From NCBI GenBank assembly GCA_020846135.1, contig JADLEK010000080.1, forward strand, positions 1-64,000: 64,000 nt of DNA, given 5' to 3'. The number at the start of each line of letters is the position of its first letter. Within the stretch, counting starts at the first letter, position 1. Shown here one piece after another: positions 27,788 to 34,435 of the stretch. Both the position numbers and the translations under genes were made by a program. Source of the DNA: Gammaproteobacteria bacterium (GTDB taxonomy: Bacteria; Pseudomonadota; Gammaproteobacteria; Competibacterales; Competibacteraceae). The notes under the pieces are model-generated. The model saw only the letters and a list, made by a program, of their open reading frames with translations. It was not told the DNA's origin and made no database searches.

Positions 27788-27814
27788 CTCCTCTCTCGGT
27801 TAGCGGGAGAGGAG
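27788..27814 (+). other. Hairpin downstream of aceB
   Basis: CTCCTCTC pairs with GAGAGGAG around an eleven-base centre, 14 bases after the aceB stop. There is no T run, so it may protect the 3' end or be a repeat element rather than an intrinsic terminator. Confidence 0.55.
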
Positions 27815-27843
27815 AAGTGATCGTTACGGAAGATTTTGCAGTC

Positions 27844-28065
27844 ATGTTGCACCGTCATTTAAACCATCAGCAATTCACCCTGGCTGCGATTGATGATGGT
27901 ATCGCTCGTGGCAAGCGGCGGGACTGGGCCGATTTACGGCGTGCGGCGCTGGCGGATCGAGCCGTGTTGGAAAAAGCGTTGCGGGTCTGTCAGGTGCATG
28001 TCGCTGATGTTTATGCCCAGCGTTACCATTTTTGGATGCGCTACGCCGAACGACACTTGGCCTGA
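27844..28065 (+). CDS. Small protein of unknown function paired with a nucleotidyltransferase fragment
   Basis: A 73-residue protein, MLHRHLNHQQFTLAAIDDGI to RYHFWMRYAERHLA, helical and rich in Arg and His. Proteins ending in YAQRYHFW often stand directly before an AbiEii-like nucleotidyltransferase gene, as here. I do not know its function; it may be the partner of that enzyme in a toxin-antitoxin-like unit. The gene seems intact, but its partner is truncated. Confidence 0.5.
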   Translation: MLHRHLNHQQFTLAAIDDGIARGKRRDWADLRRAALADRAVLEKALRVCQVHVADVYAQRYHFWMRYAERHLA

Positions 28066-28069
28066 ATAG

Positions 28070-28315
28070 GAACGGGTACTGTCCGCAGCCGCCCATTTGC
28101 AGCGCATTCTGCCCGAAGCAGTTCTGGTGGGCGGCGCCACTTCGGCCTTGTACGCTAAACACCGTTTATCCACCGATGCCGATCATATAGTTACCGATTT
28201 ACGCCATCGCTTTGATACGGTTCTGGCTGAATTGGAGTCCGTCGCCGGGTGGAAAACGGCCCGCACCCAGCGTCCGGTGCAGATTCTTGGCGGCCTGGAC
28301 GAGCTGGAAGAGTGA
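28070..28315 (+). pseudogene. N-terminal fragment of an AbiEii-type nucleotidyltransferase
   Basis: The frame opened at 28070 encodes RILPEAVLVGGATSALYA, HRLSTDADHIVTDL and [10 protein letters not shown]. The GG and DAD elements are the nucleotide- and metal-binding start of AbiEii-like nucleotidyltransferases, which usually run to about 200 residues or more. Here the frame stops at 28313-28315 after about 80 residues, and no continuation is visible before clpS. There is no clear ATG (TTG 28094 is possible). I read it as a truncated gene, coupled in origin to the small gene before it. Confidence 0.55.
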
Positions 28316-28425
28316 GGTCAGGCCAGGAAGCGGGGTTTTTATTGCACACTCCGGCCTTGAGGAAACTTGCAGAGCGCATATTATCTAAAATGACGCTTCT
28401 CCGAACCGAACCGAACCGTGCCGCC

Positions 28426-28764
28426 ATGAGTCAGGACCATTCCTTACCCCCCAACGATCTAGACGATCAAGACCGCGACATTGCGGTAGCCACCGAGAAA
28501 CCGGCGCTCAAGAAACCGCCGCTGTACAAGGTGATCCTGCTGAATGACGACTACACGCCGATGGATTTCGTGGTGCTGGTTCTCGAACATTTCTTCCGGA
28601 TGAACCGCGAGAAAGCGACCCAGATCATGCTGCACGTCCATGTCCGTGGTCGGGGCGTGTGCGGGGTCTTCACCCGTGAGATTGCTGAAACCAAGGTGGC
28701 GCAAGTCAACGAATTTTCGCGCCGCAATCAGCACCCGCTGTTATGTACAATGGAAGAAGCCTAA
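28426..28764 (+). CDS. clpS: ClpS adaptor for the ClpAP protease
   Basis: A 112-residue adaptor that binds N-degron substrates and hands them to ClpA. The core has [19 protein letters not shown], the residues that bind destabilising N-terminal amino acids, then [21 protein letters not shown], which contacts the ClpA N-domain. ATG 28426 gives the usual length; an in-frame ATG at 28390 would add 12 residues. clpA follows 51 bases later, the conserved arrangement. Confidence 0.95.
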   Translation: MSQDHSLPPNDLDDQDRDIAVATEKPALKKPPLYKVILLNDDYTPMDFVVLVLEHFFRMNREKATQIMLHVHVRGRGVCGVFTREIAETKVAQVNEFSRRNQHPLLCTMEEA

Positions 28765-28815
28765 GCACCCACTTTTCAGCAGCCGCTAACCCCAGCGCGA
28801 TTCGAGGTATCCGTT

Positions 28816-31080
28816 ATGTTGAGCAAGGAACTGGAATTTTCCATCAATCTTGCTTTCCGCCAGGCGCGGGACCGGCGCCATGAGTTCATGACCGTAGAGC
28901 ATCTGCTGCTGGCCTTGCTGGATAATCCGGCGGCGGTCGAGGTGTTGCGAGCCTGCGGCGCCCATCTGGACTCACTGAAGCGGGAGCTGCAAATGTTCAT
29001 CCGCGACCATACCCCAGTGCTGAATCCAGGCGACCCGCGGGAAACCCAGCCCACCCTGGGATTTCAGCGGGTGTTGCAACGGGCGGTGCTGCATGTCCAG
29101 TCCTCCGACAACCGTGAAGTCACCGGGGCGAATGTGCTGGTCGCCCTGTTCGGTGAGCAGGAATCGCACGCCGTCTACCTGCTCAAGCAGCAGGAAGTCA
29201 GTCGGCTGGACGTGGTCAACTTTATTGCCCACGGCATCTCCAAGGTAGCCGACGAGCAGGATGCCGTATCTTCAGGTGACGAGAATAGCGAATCTCAACC
29301 GCAGCAAAATGTCAAGCCGTTGGAACATTTCGCCAGTAATCTCAATGAACTGGCGCAGAAAGGACGGATTGATCCACTGATTGGCCGCCGCGAGGAAATC
29401 GAGCGAACCATCCAGATTCTCTGTCGCCGGCGCAAGAATAATCCATTGTTCGTTGGCGAAGCTGGAGTCGGCAAAACCGCCATCGCCGAAGGACTGGCGA
29501 AAATGATCGTCGATGGCGAAGTGCCGGAGGTGCTGCGCAACGCCACCATTTACGCCCTGGATTTGGGATCGCTGGTGGCCGGCGCCAAGTATCGCGGCGA
29601 TTTCGAGAAACGCCTGAAAGCCGTGCTGGCGCAACTGCGCAAGGAACGTCATGCCATTCTGTTCATCGATGAGATTCACACCATCATCGGTGCCGGCGCG
29701 GCCTCGGGCGGAGTGATGGACGCCTCCAACCTGATCAAGCCGATGCTGGCTTCCGGTGAGATGAAGTGCATTGGCTCAACGACCTATCAGGAATATCGCG
29801 GTATTTTCGAGAAAGACCGGGCGCTGGCGCGGCGTTTCCAGAAGATCGATATCTCCGAGCCGAGCATTGAAGAGAGCTATCAGATTCTCAAGGGCCTCAA
29901 GACCCGGTTCGAGGATCATCATGATGTGAAGTACGCCGACAAGGCGTTGCGGGCGGCGGTGGATTTATCGGCCCGCTATATCAATGACCGCCATTTGCCG
30001 GACAAGGCGATTGATGTAATTGACGAAGCCGGAGCCAGCCAGCGGCTGTTGCCGGCAGCCAAGCGCAAGAAAGTGATCAACGTCACCGACATCGAAACCA
30101 TTATCTCCAAGATCGCCCGGATTCCGCCCAAGACCGTCTCCTCGTCGGATAAGGACGCGCTGCGCACTCTGGATCGGGATTTGAAACTGGTGGTATTCGG
30201 CCAGGATGAAGCGATAGGGCACCTGACCACCTCGATCAAAATGGCCCGGGCCGGGCTGGGCAATGAGCAAAAGCCCATCGGGTCGTTCCTGTTCGCCGGC
30301 CCCACCGGGGTGGGCAAAACCGAAGTCACCCGGCAACTGGCGCGGATCATGGGCATCGAGTTGATCCGCTTCGATATGTCGGAATACATGGAGCGGCATA
30401 CGGTGTCGCGATTGATCGGCGCGCCGCCTGGCTATGTTGGCTTCGATCAGGGCGGGCTGCTGACTGACGCCATCCTCAAGCATCCCCACGCGGTATTGCT
30501 GCTCGATGAAATCGAAAAGGCCCATCCCGACGTGTTTAACCTGCTGTTGCAAGTCATGGATCACGGCACACTGACCGATAACAACGGGCGCAAAGCCGAT
30601 TTCCGCAACGTGATCCTGGTGATGACCACCAACGCCGGCGCAGAACTGATGGAGCGGTCCTCAATGGGCTTTACCGCCCAGGATCACAGCAGCGACGGGC
30701 TGGAGGCGATTAAGCGGATGTTTTCGCCAGAGTTCCGCAACCGACTGGATGCCATTGTCCAGTTCAAGGCGCTGACCCCGGTCACCATCGCCCAGGTGGT
30801 TGATAAGTTCCTGATCGAACTGGAAGCGCAACTGGAGGCGAAGAAGGTGACGGTCAGCGTGGACGATGAAGGGCGGGTGTGGCTGGCCGGGCGCGGCTAC
30901 GATCCGAAGATGGGCGCACGGCCGATGGCGCGGCTGATTCAGGAAAACATCAAGCGCCGGCTGGCCGAGGAGTTGCTATTTGGCCGACTGATGAATGGCG
31001 GCCACGTCATGGTGACGGTGCGCAATGGCGAATTGCAGGTGGAGATCGCGGAAGAAGAAACGGCGCTGACCACGCCGTAA
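28816..31080 (+). CDS. clpA: ATP-dependent Clp protease ATP-binding subunit ClpA
   Basis: A 754-residue AAA+ unfoldase that feeds proteins to ClpP. It has the double Clp-N repeat (residues 1-145), the first AAA module with GEAGVGKT and FIDEIHTIIGAG, and the second with GPTGVGKTE and LLLDEIEKAHPDV. The C-terminal ClpB-D2-small domain ends about residue 750. The IGF/IGL loop used to grip ClpP is expected late in the second module but was not pinned down. It lies directly after clpS and converges with infA, as in E. coli. Confidence 0.96.
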   Translation: MLSKELEFSINLAFRQARDRRHEFMTVEHLLLALLDNPAAVEVLRACGAHLDSLKRELQMFIRDHTPVLNPGDPRETQPTLGFQRVLQRAVLHVQSSDNREVTGANVLVALFGEQESHAVYLLKQQEVSRLDVVNFIAHGISKVADEQDAVSSGDENSESQPQQNVKPLEHFASNLNELAQKGRIDPLIGRREEIERTIQILCRRRKNNPLFVGEAGVGKTAIAEGLAKMIVDGEVPEVLRNATIYALDLGSLVAGAKYRGDFEKRLKAVLAQLRKERHAILFIDEIHTIIGAGAASGGVMDASNLIKPMLASGEMKCIGSTTYQEYRGIFEKDRALARRFQKIDISEPSIEESYQILKGLKTRFEDHHDVKYADKALRAAVDLSARYINDRHLPDKAIDVIDEAGASQRLLPAAKRKKVINVTDIETIISKIARIPPKTVSSSDKDALRTLDRDLKLVVFGQDEAIGHLTTSIKMARAGLGNEQKPIGSFLFAGPTGVGKTEVTRQLARIMGIELIRFDMSEYMERHTVSRLIGAPPGYVGFDQGGLLTDAILKHPHAVLLLDEIEKAHPDVFNLLLQVMDHGTLTDNNGRKADFRNVILVMTTNAGAELMERSSMGFTAQDHSSDGLEAIKRMFSPEFRNRLDAIVQFKALTPVTIAQVVDKFLIELEAQLEAKKVTVSVDDEGRVWLAGRGYDPKMGARPMARLIQENIKRRLAEELLFGRLMNGGHVMVTVRNGELQVEIAEEETALTTP

Positions 31081-31101
31081 CCATAAATCGGGGGCGGGCG
31101 A

Positions 31102-31320
31102 TCAGCGTCCCCGATAAACGATCCGGCCCTTGGTCAGATCGTAGGGCGTCAGCTCGACCTTCACCTTGTCTCCGGTCAGGATCCGGATGTAATGCTTGCG
31201 CATCCGCCCGGAAATGTGGGCGGTGACGGTATGGCCGTTTTCGAGTTGCACCCGGAAGGTAGTATTGGGCAGGGTGTCAACGACGGTGCCCTCCATTTCA
31301 ATATGATCTTCTTTCGACAA
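31102..31320 (-). CDS. infA: Translation initiation factor IF-1 (TTG start)
   Basis: A 72-residue OB-fold protein that binds the ribosomal A site during initiation: [29 protein letters not shown] and [10 protein letters not shown] are the full IF-1 sequence. Its start codon is TTG (minus strand, 31320-31318), since the conserved N-terminus [10 protein letters not shown] begins there and no ATG or GTG occurs between it and the upstream in-frame stop. AAGGGA lies about nine bases upstream. It converges with clpA, a synteny shared with many gammaproteobacteria. Confidence 0.95.
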   Translation of the reverse strand: MSKEDHIEMEGTVVDTLPNTTFRVQLENGHTVTAHISGRMRKHYIRILTGDKVKVELTPYDLTKGRIVYRGR

Positions 31321-31405
31321 GGTCTTAATCCCTTTTTGGGCGATGGTTCAGAGGGCGCAACCTTAACCAAAATCCCGGTATGCGGCAAGTTGCGCCGATT
31401 CCTAC

Positions 31406-31830
31406 TTATCCAGAAGGCGATCCAATGACTGCACTGCTGATACCCGGGGTCACATTCACAGCCAGCCCCTGAACAATGTACCCCTGCAAGAAACGGCACT
31501 GCTCATTGGCGTGAGCAATGTTGAGAATGCCCTGGTACAGCAGCAACGCTCCGCTGTGGCAAGGAGCCAGGGCTTGCACATCATCCAGGCGGGGATTCAC
31601 AAACAGCGACCGCACATCCCAGACTTCGCCGGGAGTAATCGGCGGCGGCGAAACGGTCCAGCAGCCACAGCGATTCGCGGAGTTGCTCGATGGTAACGCC
31701 GCGACTTTTCAGCACCGAGGCCAGCCACAGCACATAGTCCTCGAATGGACACGACGATCCGCTGTCATGCCGGGATGCGCCTCGTAAAACCGCGTTGTCG
31801 CCTCATTTGCAAGGTGCGCCCTGTCAGTGT
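31406..31830 (-). pseudogene. Decayed helical gene of unknown family
   Basis: Three pieces of protein-like sequence follow one another on the minus strand in different frames: HLANEATTRFYEAHPGMTA (about 31830-31770), then FEDYVLWLASVLKSRGVTIE and LRESLWLLDRFAAADY (about 31750-31640), then EVWDVRSLFVNPRLDDVQAL onward to a stop at 31406. Joining them needs two frameshifts. The middle part resembles the helical C-terminal region of some sensor or regulatory proteins (DYV-W...ARG), but I cannot name the family. It sits between infA and a membrane protein gene. Confidence 0.4.
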
Positions 31831-31863
31831 AACCCCAAGCAAGAGCCACTGACGCCGCCGGTT

Positions 31864-32289
31864 TCACAGCGCGCCAGGCCATGGATGACCGGCGTTGTCC
31901 AGCGGAATATCCAACCATTCATCGCGGTAGATACGCCGCAAGTCAATGATCGACCAAGGAATAAGAATCAGCGCCGCCAGAATCCAGGCCAGCAGGTGCC
32001 ATTTCCAGCCGCCGCCGGGGATGAACGTAGCGATCACAATGAAAAAGCCGGTGACGCCATAAAACCGGTAGGCGGCCTGCTGAGTATAGTGACCGACTTT
32101 CGGATCGGGATGATGGCGATTGAGGGCGTACACCAGCATCGAAGCGCCGAACCAGAAGATCAAGAGTGGAAACGGCAACAGAATCGCGACCAGGTTGCCA
32201 TAATTCATCAGCGCTGCGGCGCGCCGGGAGGATGAACCACGCGCGATTTTGCCGATAAGAGTGTCTTCACTTTGTTCGAGAATGTGCAT
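31864..32289 (-). CDS. Inner-membrane protein of unknown function
   Basis: About 141 residues with three hydrophobic segments: LVAILLPFPLLIFWFGASML, FYGVTGFFIVIATFI and HLLAWILAALILIPW. The short basic N-terminal part (LIGKIARGSSSRR) is probably cytoplasmic. No catalytic motif is visible. ATG 32289 (MHILEQ) or 32295 are possible starts. It is divergent from comF, and its 5' end overlaps the region before comF. Confidence 0.6.
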   Translation of the reverse strand: MHILEQSEDTLIGKIARGSSSRRAAALMNYGNLVAILLPFPLLIFWFGASMLVYALNRHHPDPKVGHYTQQAAYRFYGVTGFFIVIATFIPGGGWKWHLLAWILAALILIPWSIIDLRRIYRDEWLDIPLDNAGHPWPGAL

Positions 32290-32385
32290 GATCAACGGCC
32301 TTTGCGTGAGAAACAGGTGGTGAACGGGTTATTAACGGGCATCTTGAGAAAGCCGCTTGGCGCTGTCAATCCAAGCGTGGGCGCG

Positions 32386-33099
32386 ATGATCGCCGCTAGC
32401 GCCTATCGGTTGCAACGCCTGCTGTTGCCACCGACCTGTCTGCTGTGCGGAGCCGATGGGGCGCTGGGCCGCGACCTGTGCGCCGGGTGCGCCGCTGGGT
32501 TGCCGCGCAATCTCTTGGCGTGTTCCGGCTGCGCGATTCCGTTGGCGGAGAATAGCGCCGCTGGATTTTGCGCCGAGTGCCAGACGCAGCCCCGCAGTTT
32601 TGATCGGACCTTCGCGCCATTCCGTTATCAGCCGCCAGTGGACTTCCTGATTTGTGGTCTCAAGTTCGAAGGCCGATTGAGTCACGCCCGGTTGCTGGGC
32701 GAATTGCTCACCGCCGCGCTGGTGGAGCGTACCGAACCCTTGCCGGATTGCATCATCCCGGTCCCGCTGCACCCGCGACGACTGCGCGAGCGCGGTTTCA
32801 ATCAAGCCTTGGAGTTGGCTCGCGTCGCCGCCCGCCAGTTCCGGATTCCGTTGCTGGCCGGCGGTTTGCGGCGGGTTCGCTACACCACGCAGCAAACCCG
32901 GTTGGATGCCCACCGTCGCCAGACCAATCCGCTGGGTGCCTTTGCCGTGGGCCGATGGGAAACTGGCGCACGGGTGGCGCTGATCGACGATGTGATGACG
33001 ACGGGCAGCACGGTAGGGGAATGCGCCCGGGTGCTGCGGGCTGGCGGCGCAAGTGAAGTCGAGGTCTGGGCGCTGGGCAGGACCGGGGTCAGTGTTTGA
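32386..33099 (+). CDS. comF: ComF-family phosphoribosyltransferase-like protein
   Basis: A 237-residue protein with an N-terminal zinc ribbon (CLLCGADGALGRDLCAGC, then CSGC and CAEC) and a C-terminal phosphoribosyltransferase domain (CIIPVPLHPRRLRERGFNQA; VALIDDVMTTGST is the PRPP loop). ComF/GntX proteins are linked to DNA uptake and use of DNA as a nutrient. This pairs well with the type IV pilin in the window. ATG 32386 fits the family start (MIAASAYRLQRLLLP); a frame continues open upstream to 32272. Confidence 0.88.
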   Translation: MIAASAYRLQRLLLPPTCLLCGADGALGRDLCAGCAAGLPRNLLACSGCAIPLAENSAAGFCAECQTQPRSFDRTFAPFRYQPPVDFLICGLKFEGRLSHARLLGELLTAALVERTEPLPDCIIPVPLHPRRLRERGFNQALELARVAARQFRIPLLAGGLRRVRYTTQQTRLDAHRRQTNPLGAFAVGRWETGARVALIDDVMTTGSTVGECARVLRAGGASEVEVWALGRTGVSV

Positions 33100-33125
33100 A
33101 ATTCAACGGTTGCGCTCACTGGCCA

Positions 33126-33179
33126 ATATGAATTTGTGCGATTCGCACAAACATATGAATTTGTGCGATTCGCACAAAC
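33126..33179. promoter_or_regulatory. Two 27-bp direct repeats, each holding a perfect palindrome (operator)
   Basis: The 27-base unit ATATGAATTTGTGCGATTCG... occurs twice head to tail (33126-33152 and 33153-33179). Each contains TTTGTGCGA-T-TCGCACAAA, a perfect 9+9 inverted repeat (33133-33151 and 33160-33178), centres 27 bases apart, about two and a half helical turns. It lies 21 bases before the start of a Phd/YefM-type antitoxin gene, so it is almost certainly that antitoxin's autoregulatory operator. The operator is perfect although the gene is broken. Confidence 0.75.
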
Positions 33180-33199
33180 CGTGCGTTAGGAGACTGCTG

Positions 33200-33486
33200 A
33201 TGCAAATGATTACCGCTACCCATTTAAAGCAACACTTGGGGGCTTGCTTCGAGCGAGTCCAGACCAACCCTTTGGTGGTGGAGCGTTCTGGGCGACCTTG
33301 GCAGTTCTGCTATCCTACGAGGCTTTTCAGGCGTTAAAACCGCTGGTTGACCTGCTCGAAGATCGCTATTGGGGGATTGAAGCCGAAAAAGTGAAGGCGT
33401 GAGGGGAGTTCTTGCGCAGCGTGGAAGCGGTCGATTGGCTGAAGAAAATGGAACAACGATTGGAGCAGATGGATGCTGCCGCTTGA
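33200..33486 (+). pseudogene. Frameshifted Phd/YefM-family antitoxin
   Basis: ATG 33200 after TTAGGAG begins MQMITATHLKQHLGACFERV and VVERSGRP, a Phd/YefM N-terminus. At about 33295 one base is missing: the expected continuation AVLLSYEAFQALKPLVDLLE appears in the next frame. That frame then meets TGA at 33400-33402 and continues as EFLRSVEAVDWLKKMEQRLE to 33486. So one frameshift and one nonsense codon. No toxin gene follows; the next gene is msrQ on the opposite strand. The DNA-binding N-terminal half could still be made as a short protein of about 46 residues. Confidence 0.7.
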
Positions 33487-33494
33487 TCCGGCAA

Positions 33495-34097
33495 TCAACA
33501 GACTCCTCGCCACCGCCGCCACCGCCGATAACCCAGCAACATCGCCAGCACGCCCCCGTACAGCAGCGGCTCGCTCAGATCAGCCTTGACCAGCCATGCA
33601 TAGTGCAACACGCCCAGCACCGCAATGAGATAAACCAGCCGATGCAAGCGCTGCCAGTTCTTCCCCAACCGCTTCATCATCCCGCGAGTCGACGTGATCG
33701 CCAATGGAATCAGCAGCAGGAACGCCGCAAAGCCGACGGTCAGATAAGGCCGCTTGACCACGTCCGCAGCAATGGCCGACCAGTCGAAAAACTGGTCGAA
33801 AATCAGATAGACAGCCAAATGCAGGCTGACGTAGAAGAACGCAAACAGGCCCAGCATTCGCCGGAATTGCTGCAACCGGTTCCAGCCGGTTAAGCGCCGC
33901 GCCGGAGTGATCGCCAGGGTCAGCAGCAGGAAGCGCAAACTCCAGTCGCCGGTGCGGTGACTGAGCGTTTCCACCGGATTAGCGCCCAACTGCCCTTGCC
34001 AGGCCAGCCAGCACAGCCACGCTAGCGGCAGGAGACAGCCAATAAAGATCAAAGGCTTGGCAGTGAGCCATAGCCGGCGGGCGAAATCAGGGTTCAT
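33495..34097 (-). CDS. msrQ: MsrQ, haem-binding membrane subunit of the MsrPQ methionine sulfoxide reductase
   Basis: About 200 residues, a ferric-reductase-like (YedZ) membrane protein with six helices. Visible features are SLHLAVYLIFDQFFDW, the histidines in LHRLVYLIAVLGVLHY, and ITSTRGMMKRLGKNWQRLH. It passes electrons from the quinone pool to periplasmic MsrP, which repairs oxidised methionines. msrP is normally the gene before it in the same operon; here none is present in the window. ATG 34097 is preferred over an in-frame start at 34109. Directly upstream on the same strand lie the two small RNA genes. Confidence 0.87.
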   Translation of the reverse strand: MNPDFARRLWLTAKPLIFIGCLLPLAWLCWLAWQGQLGANPVETLSHRTGDWSLRFLLLTLAITPARRLTGWNRLQQFRRMLGLFAFFYVSLHLAVYLIFDQFFDWSAIAADVVKRPYLTVGFAAFLLLIPLAITSTRGMMKRLGKNWQRLHRLVYLIAVLGVLHYAWLVKADLSEPLLYGGVLAMLLGYRRWRRWRGVC

Positions 34098-34121
34098 GGC
34101 GGGAGGCATTCATGCGGACAC

Positions 34122-34200
34122 AAAAAAAGCCGGAACTCGCGCTCCGGCTAAAGAACCACCAAAGGAAGGTTTGGAGAAGAACAACATCTAAACGATGTTA
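34122..34200 (-). ncRNA. Small RNA A, downstream member of a tandem sibling pair
   Basis: On the minus strand a complete transcription unit is visible. It has a sigma-70 promoter (34207-34236), a predicted start near 34200, a first hairpin AACATC-GTTTA-GATGTT, a single-stranded pyrimidine-rich linker with TCCTTTGGTGGTTCTTT, and a terminator hairpin (AGCCGGA/TCCGGCT) ending in seven T at 34128-34122. The transcript would be about 79 bases. Promoter, linker and terminator position are shared with unit B 157-160 bases upstream, while loop sequences differ. No plausible reading frame is conserved between the two. The terminator lies only 25 bases before msrQ. Confidence 0.7.
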
Positions 34201-34206
34201 GCAAGC

Positions 34207-34236
34207 AGTTTAGTCGGTTTTGCTGCAATGCGTCAA
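34207..34236 (-). promoter_or_regulatory. Sigma-70 promoter of small RNA A
   Basis: Minus strand: TTGACG (34236-34231), 18-base spacer beginning CATTGCAGCA, TAAACT (34212-34207). The spacer start is shared with the promoter of unit B (CAGTGCAGCA). Confidence 0.65.
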
Positions 34237-34277
34237 GATTTTCCGGGAATGCAACAAAAAAATTTTCGCAGGCGCAT

Positions 34278-34357
34278 AAAAAAACCGGAGCAATTAGCTT
34301 GCCCCGGTAAAAGAACCACCAAAGGAGGATTGAAAAACAACACCCAGATGAATGTTG
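34278..34357 (-). ncRNA. Small RNA B, upstream member of the sibling pair
   Basis: Predicted transcript of about 80 bases from near 34357 to the T run at 34284-34278. It begins with a weak hairpin CAACA...TGTTG, has the linker TCCTCCTTTGGTGGTTCTTT (an anti-Shine-Dalgarno-like CCTCC in a pyrimidine-rich stretch) and ends in a terminator (ACCGGGGCAA/TTGCTCCGGT with one mismatch). The 15-base block CCTTTGGTGGTTCTT is identical in unit A. The arrangement recalls tandem sibling sRNAs such as NmsRA/NmsRB of Neisseria, but sequence homology to these is not claimed. Confidence 0.72.
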
Positions 34358-34363
34358 CAGTGC

Positions 34364-34392
34364 AATATAAGATACTTGCTGCACTGCGTCAA
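34364..34392 (-). promoter_or_regulatory. Sigma-70 promoter of small RNA B
   Basis: Minus strand: TTGACG (34392-34387), 17-base spacer, TATATT (34369-34364). It is a near-consensus promoter, directly behind the end of the zinc-type alcohol dehydrogenase family gene. Confidence 0.75.
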
Positions 34393-34435
34393 CACTTGCG
34401 GAAAAATCATATAACGCCATTATTAATCAATGGAT

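Noticed and set aside
34148-34420. 90-codon minus-strand open frame across the sRNA region
   Set aside because: It runs through both terminators and promoters of the two RNA units and is not repeated in the duplicate, so the RNA interpretation explains the region better.
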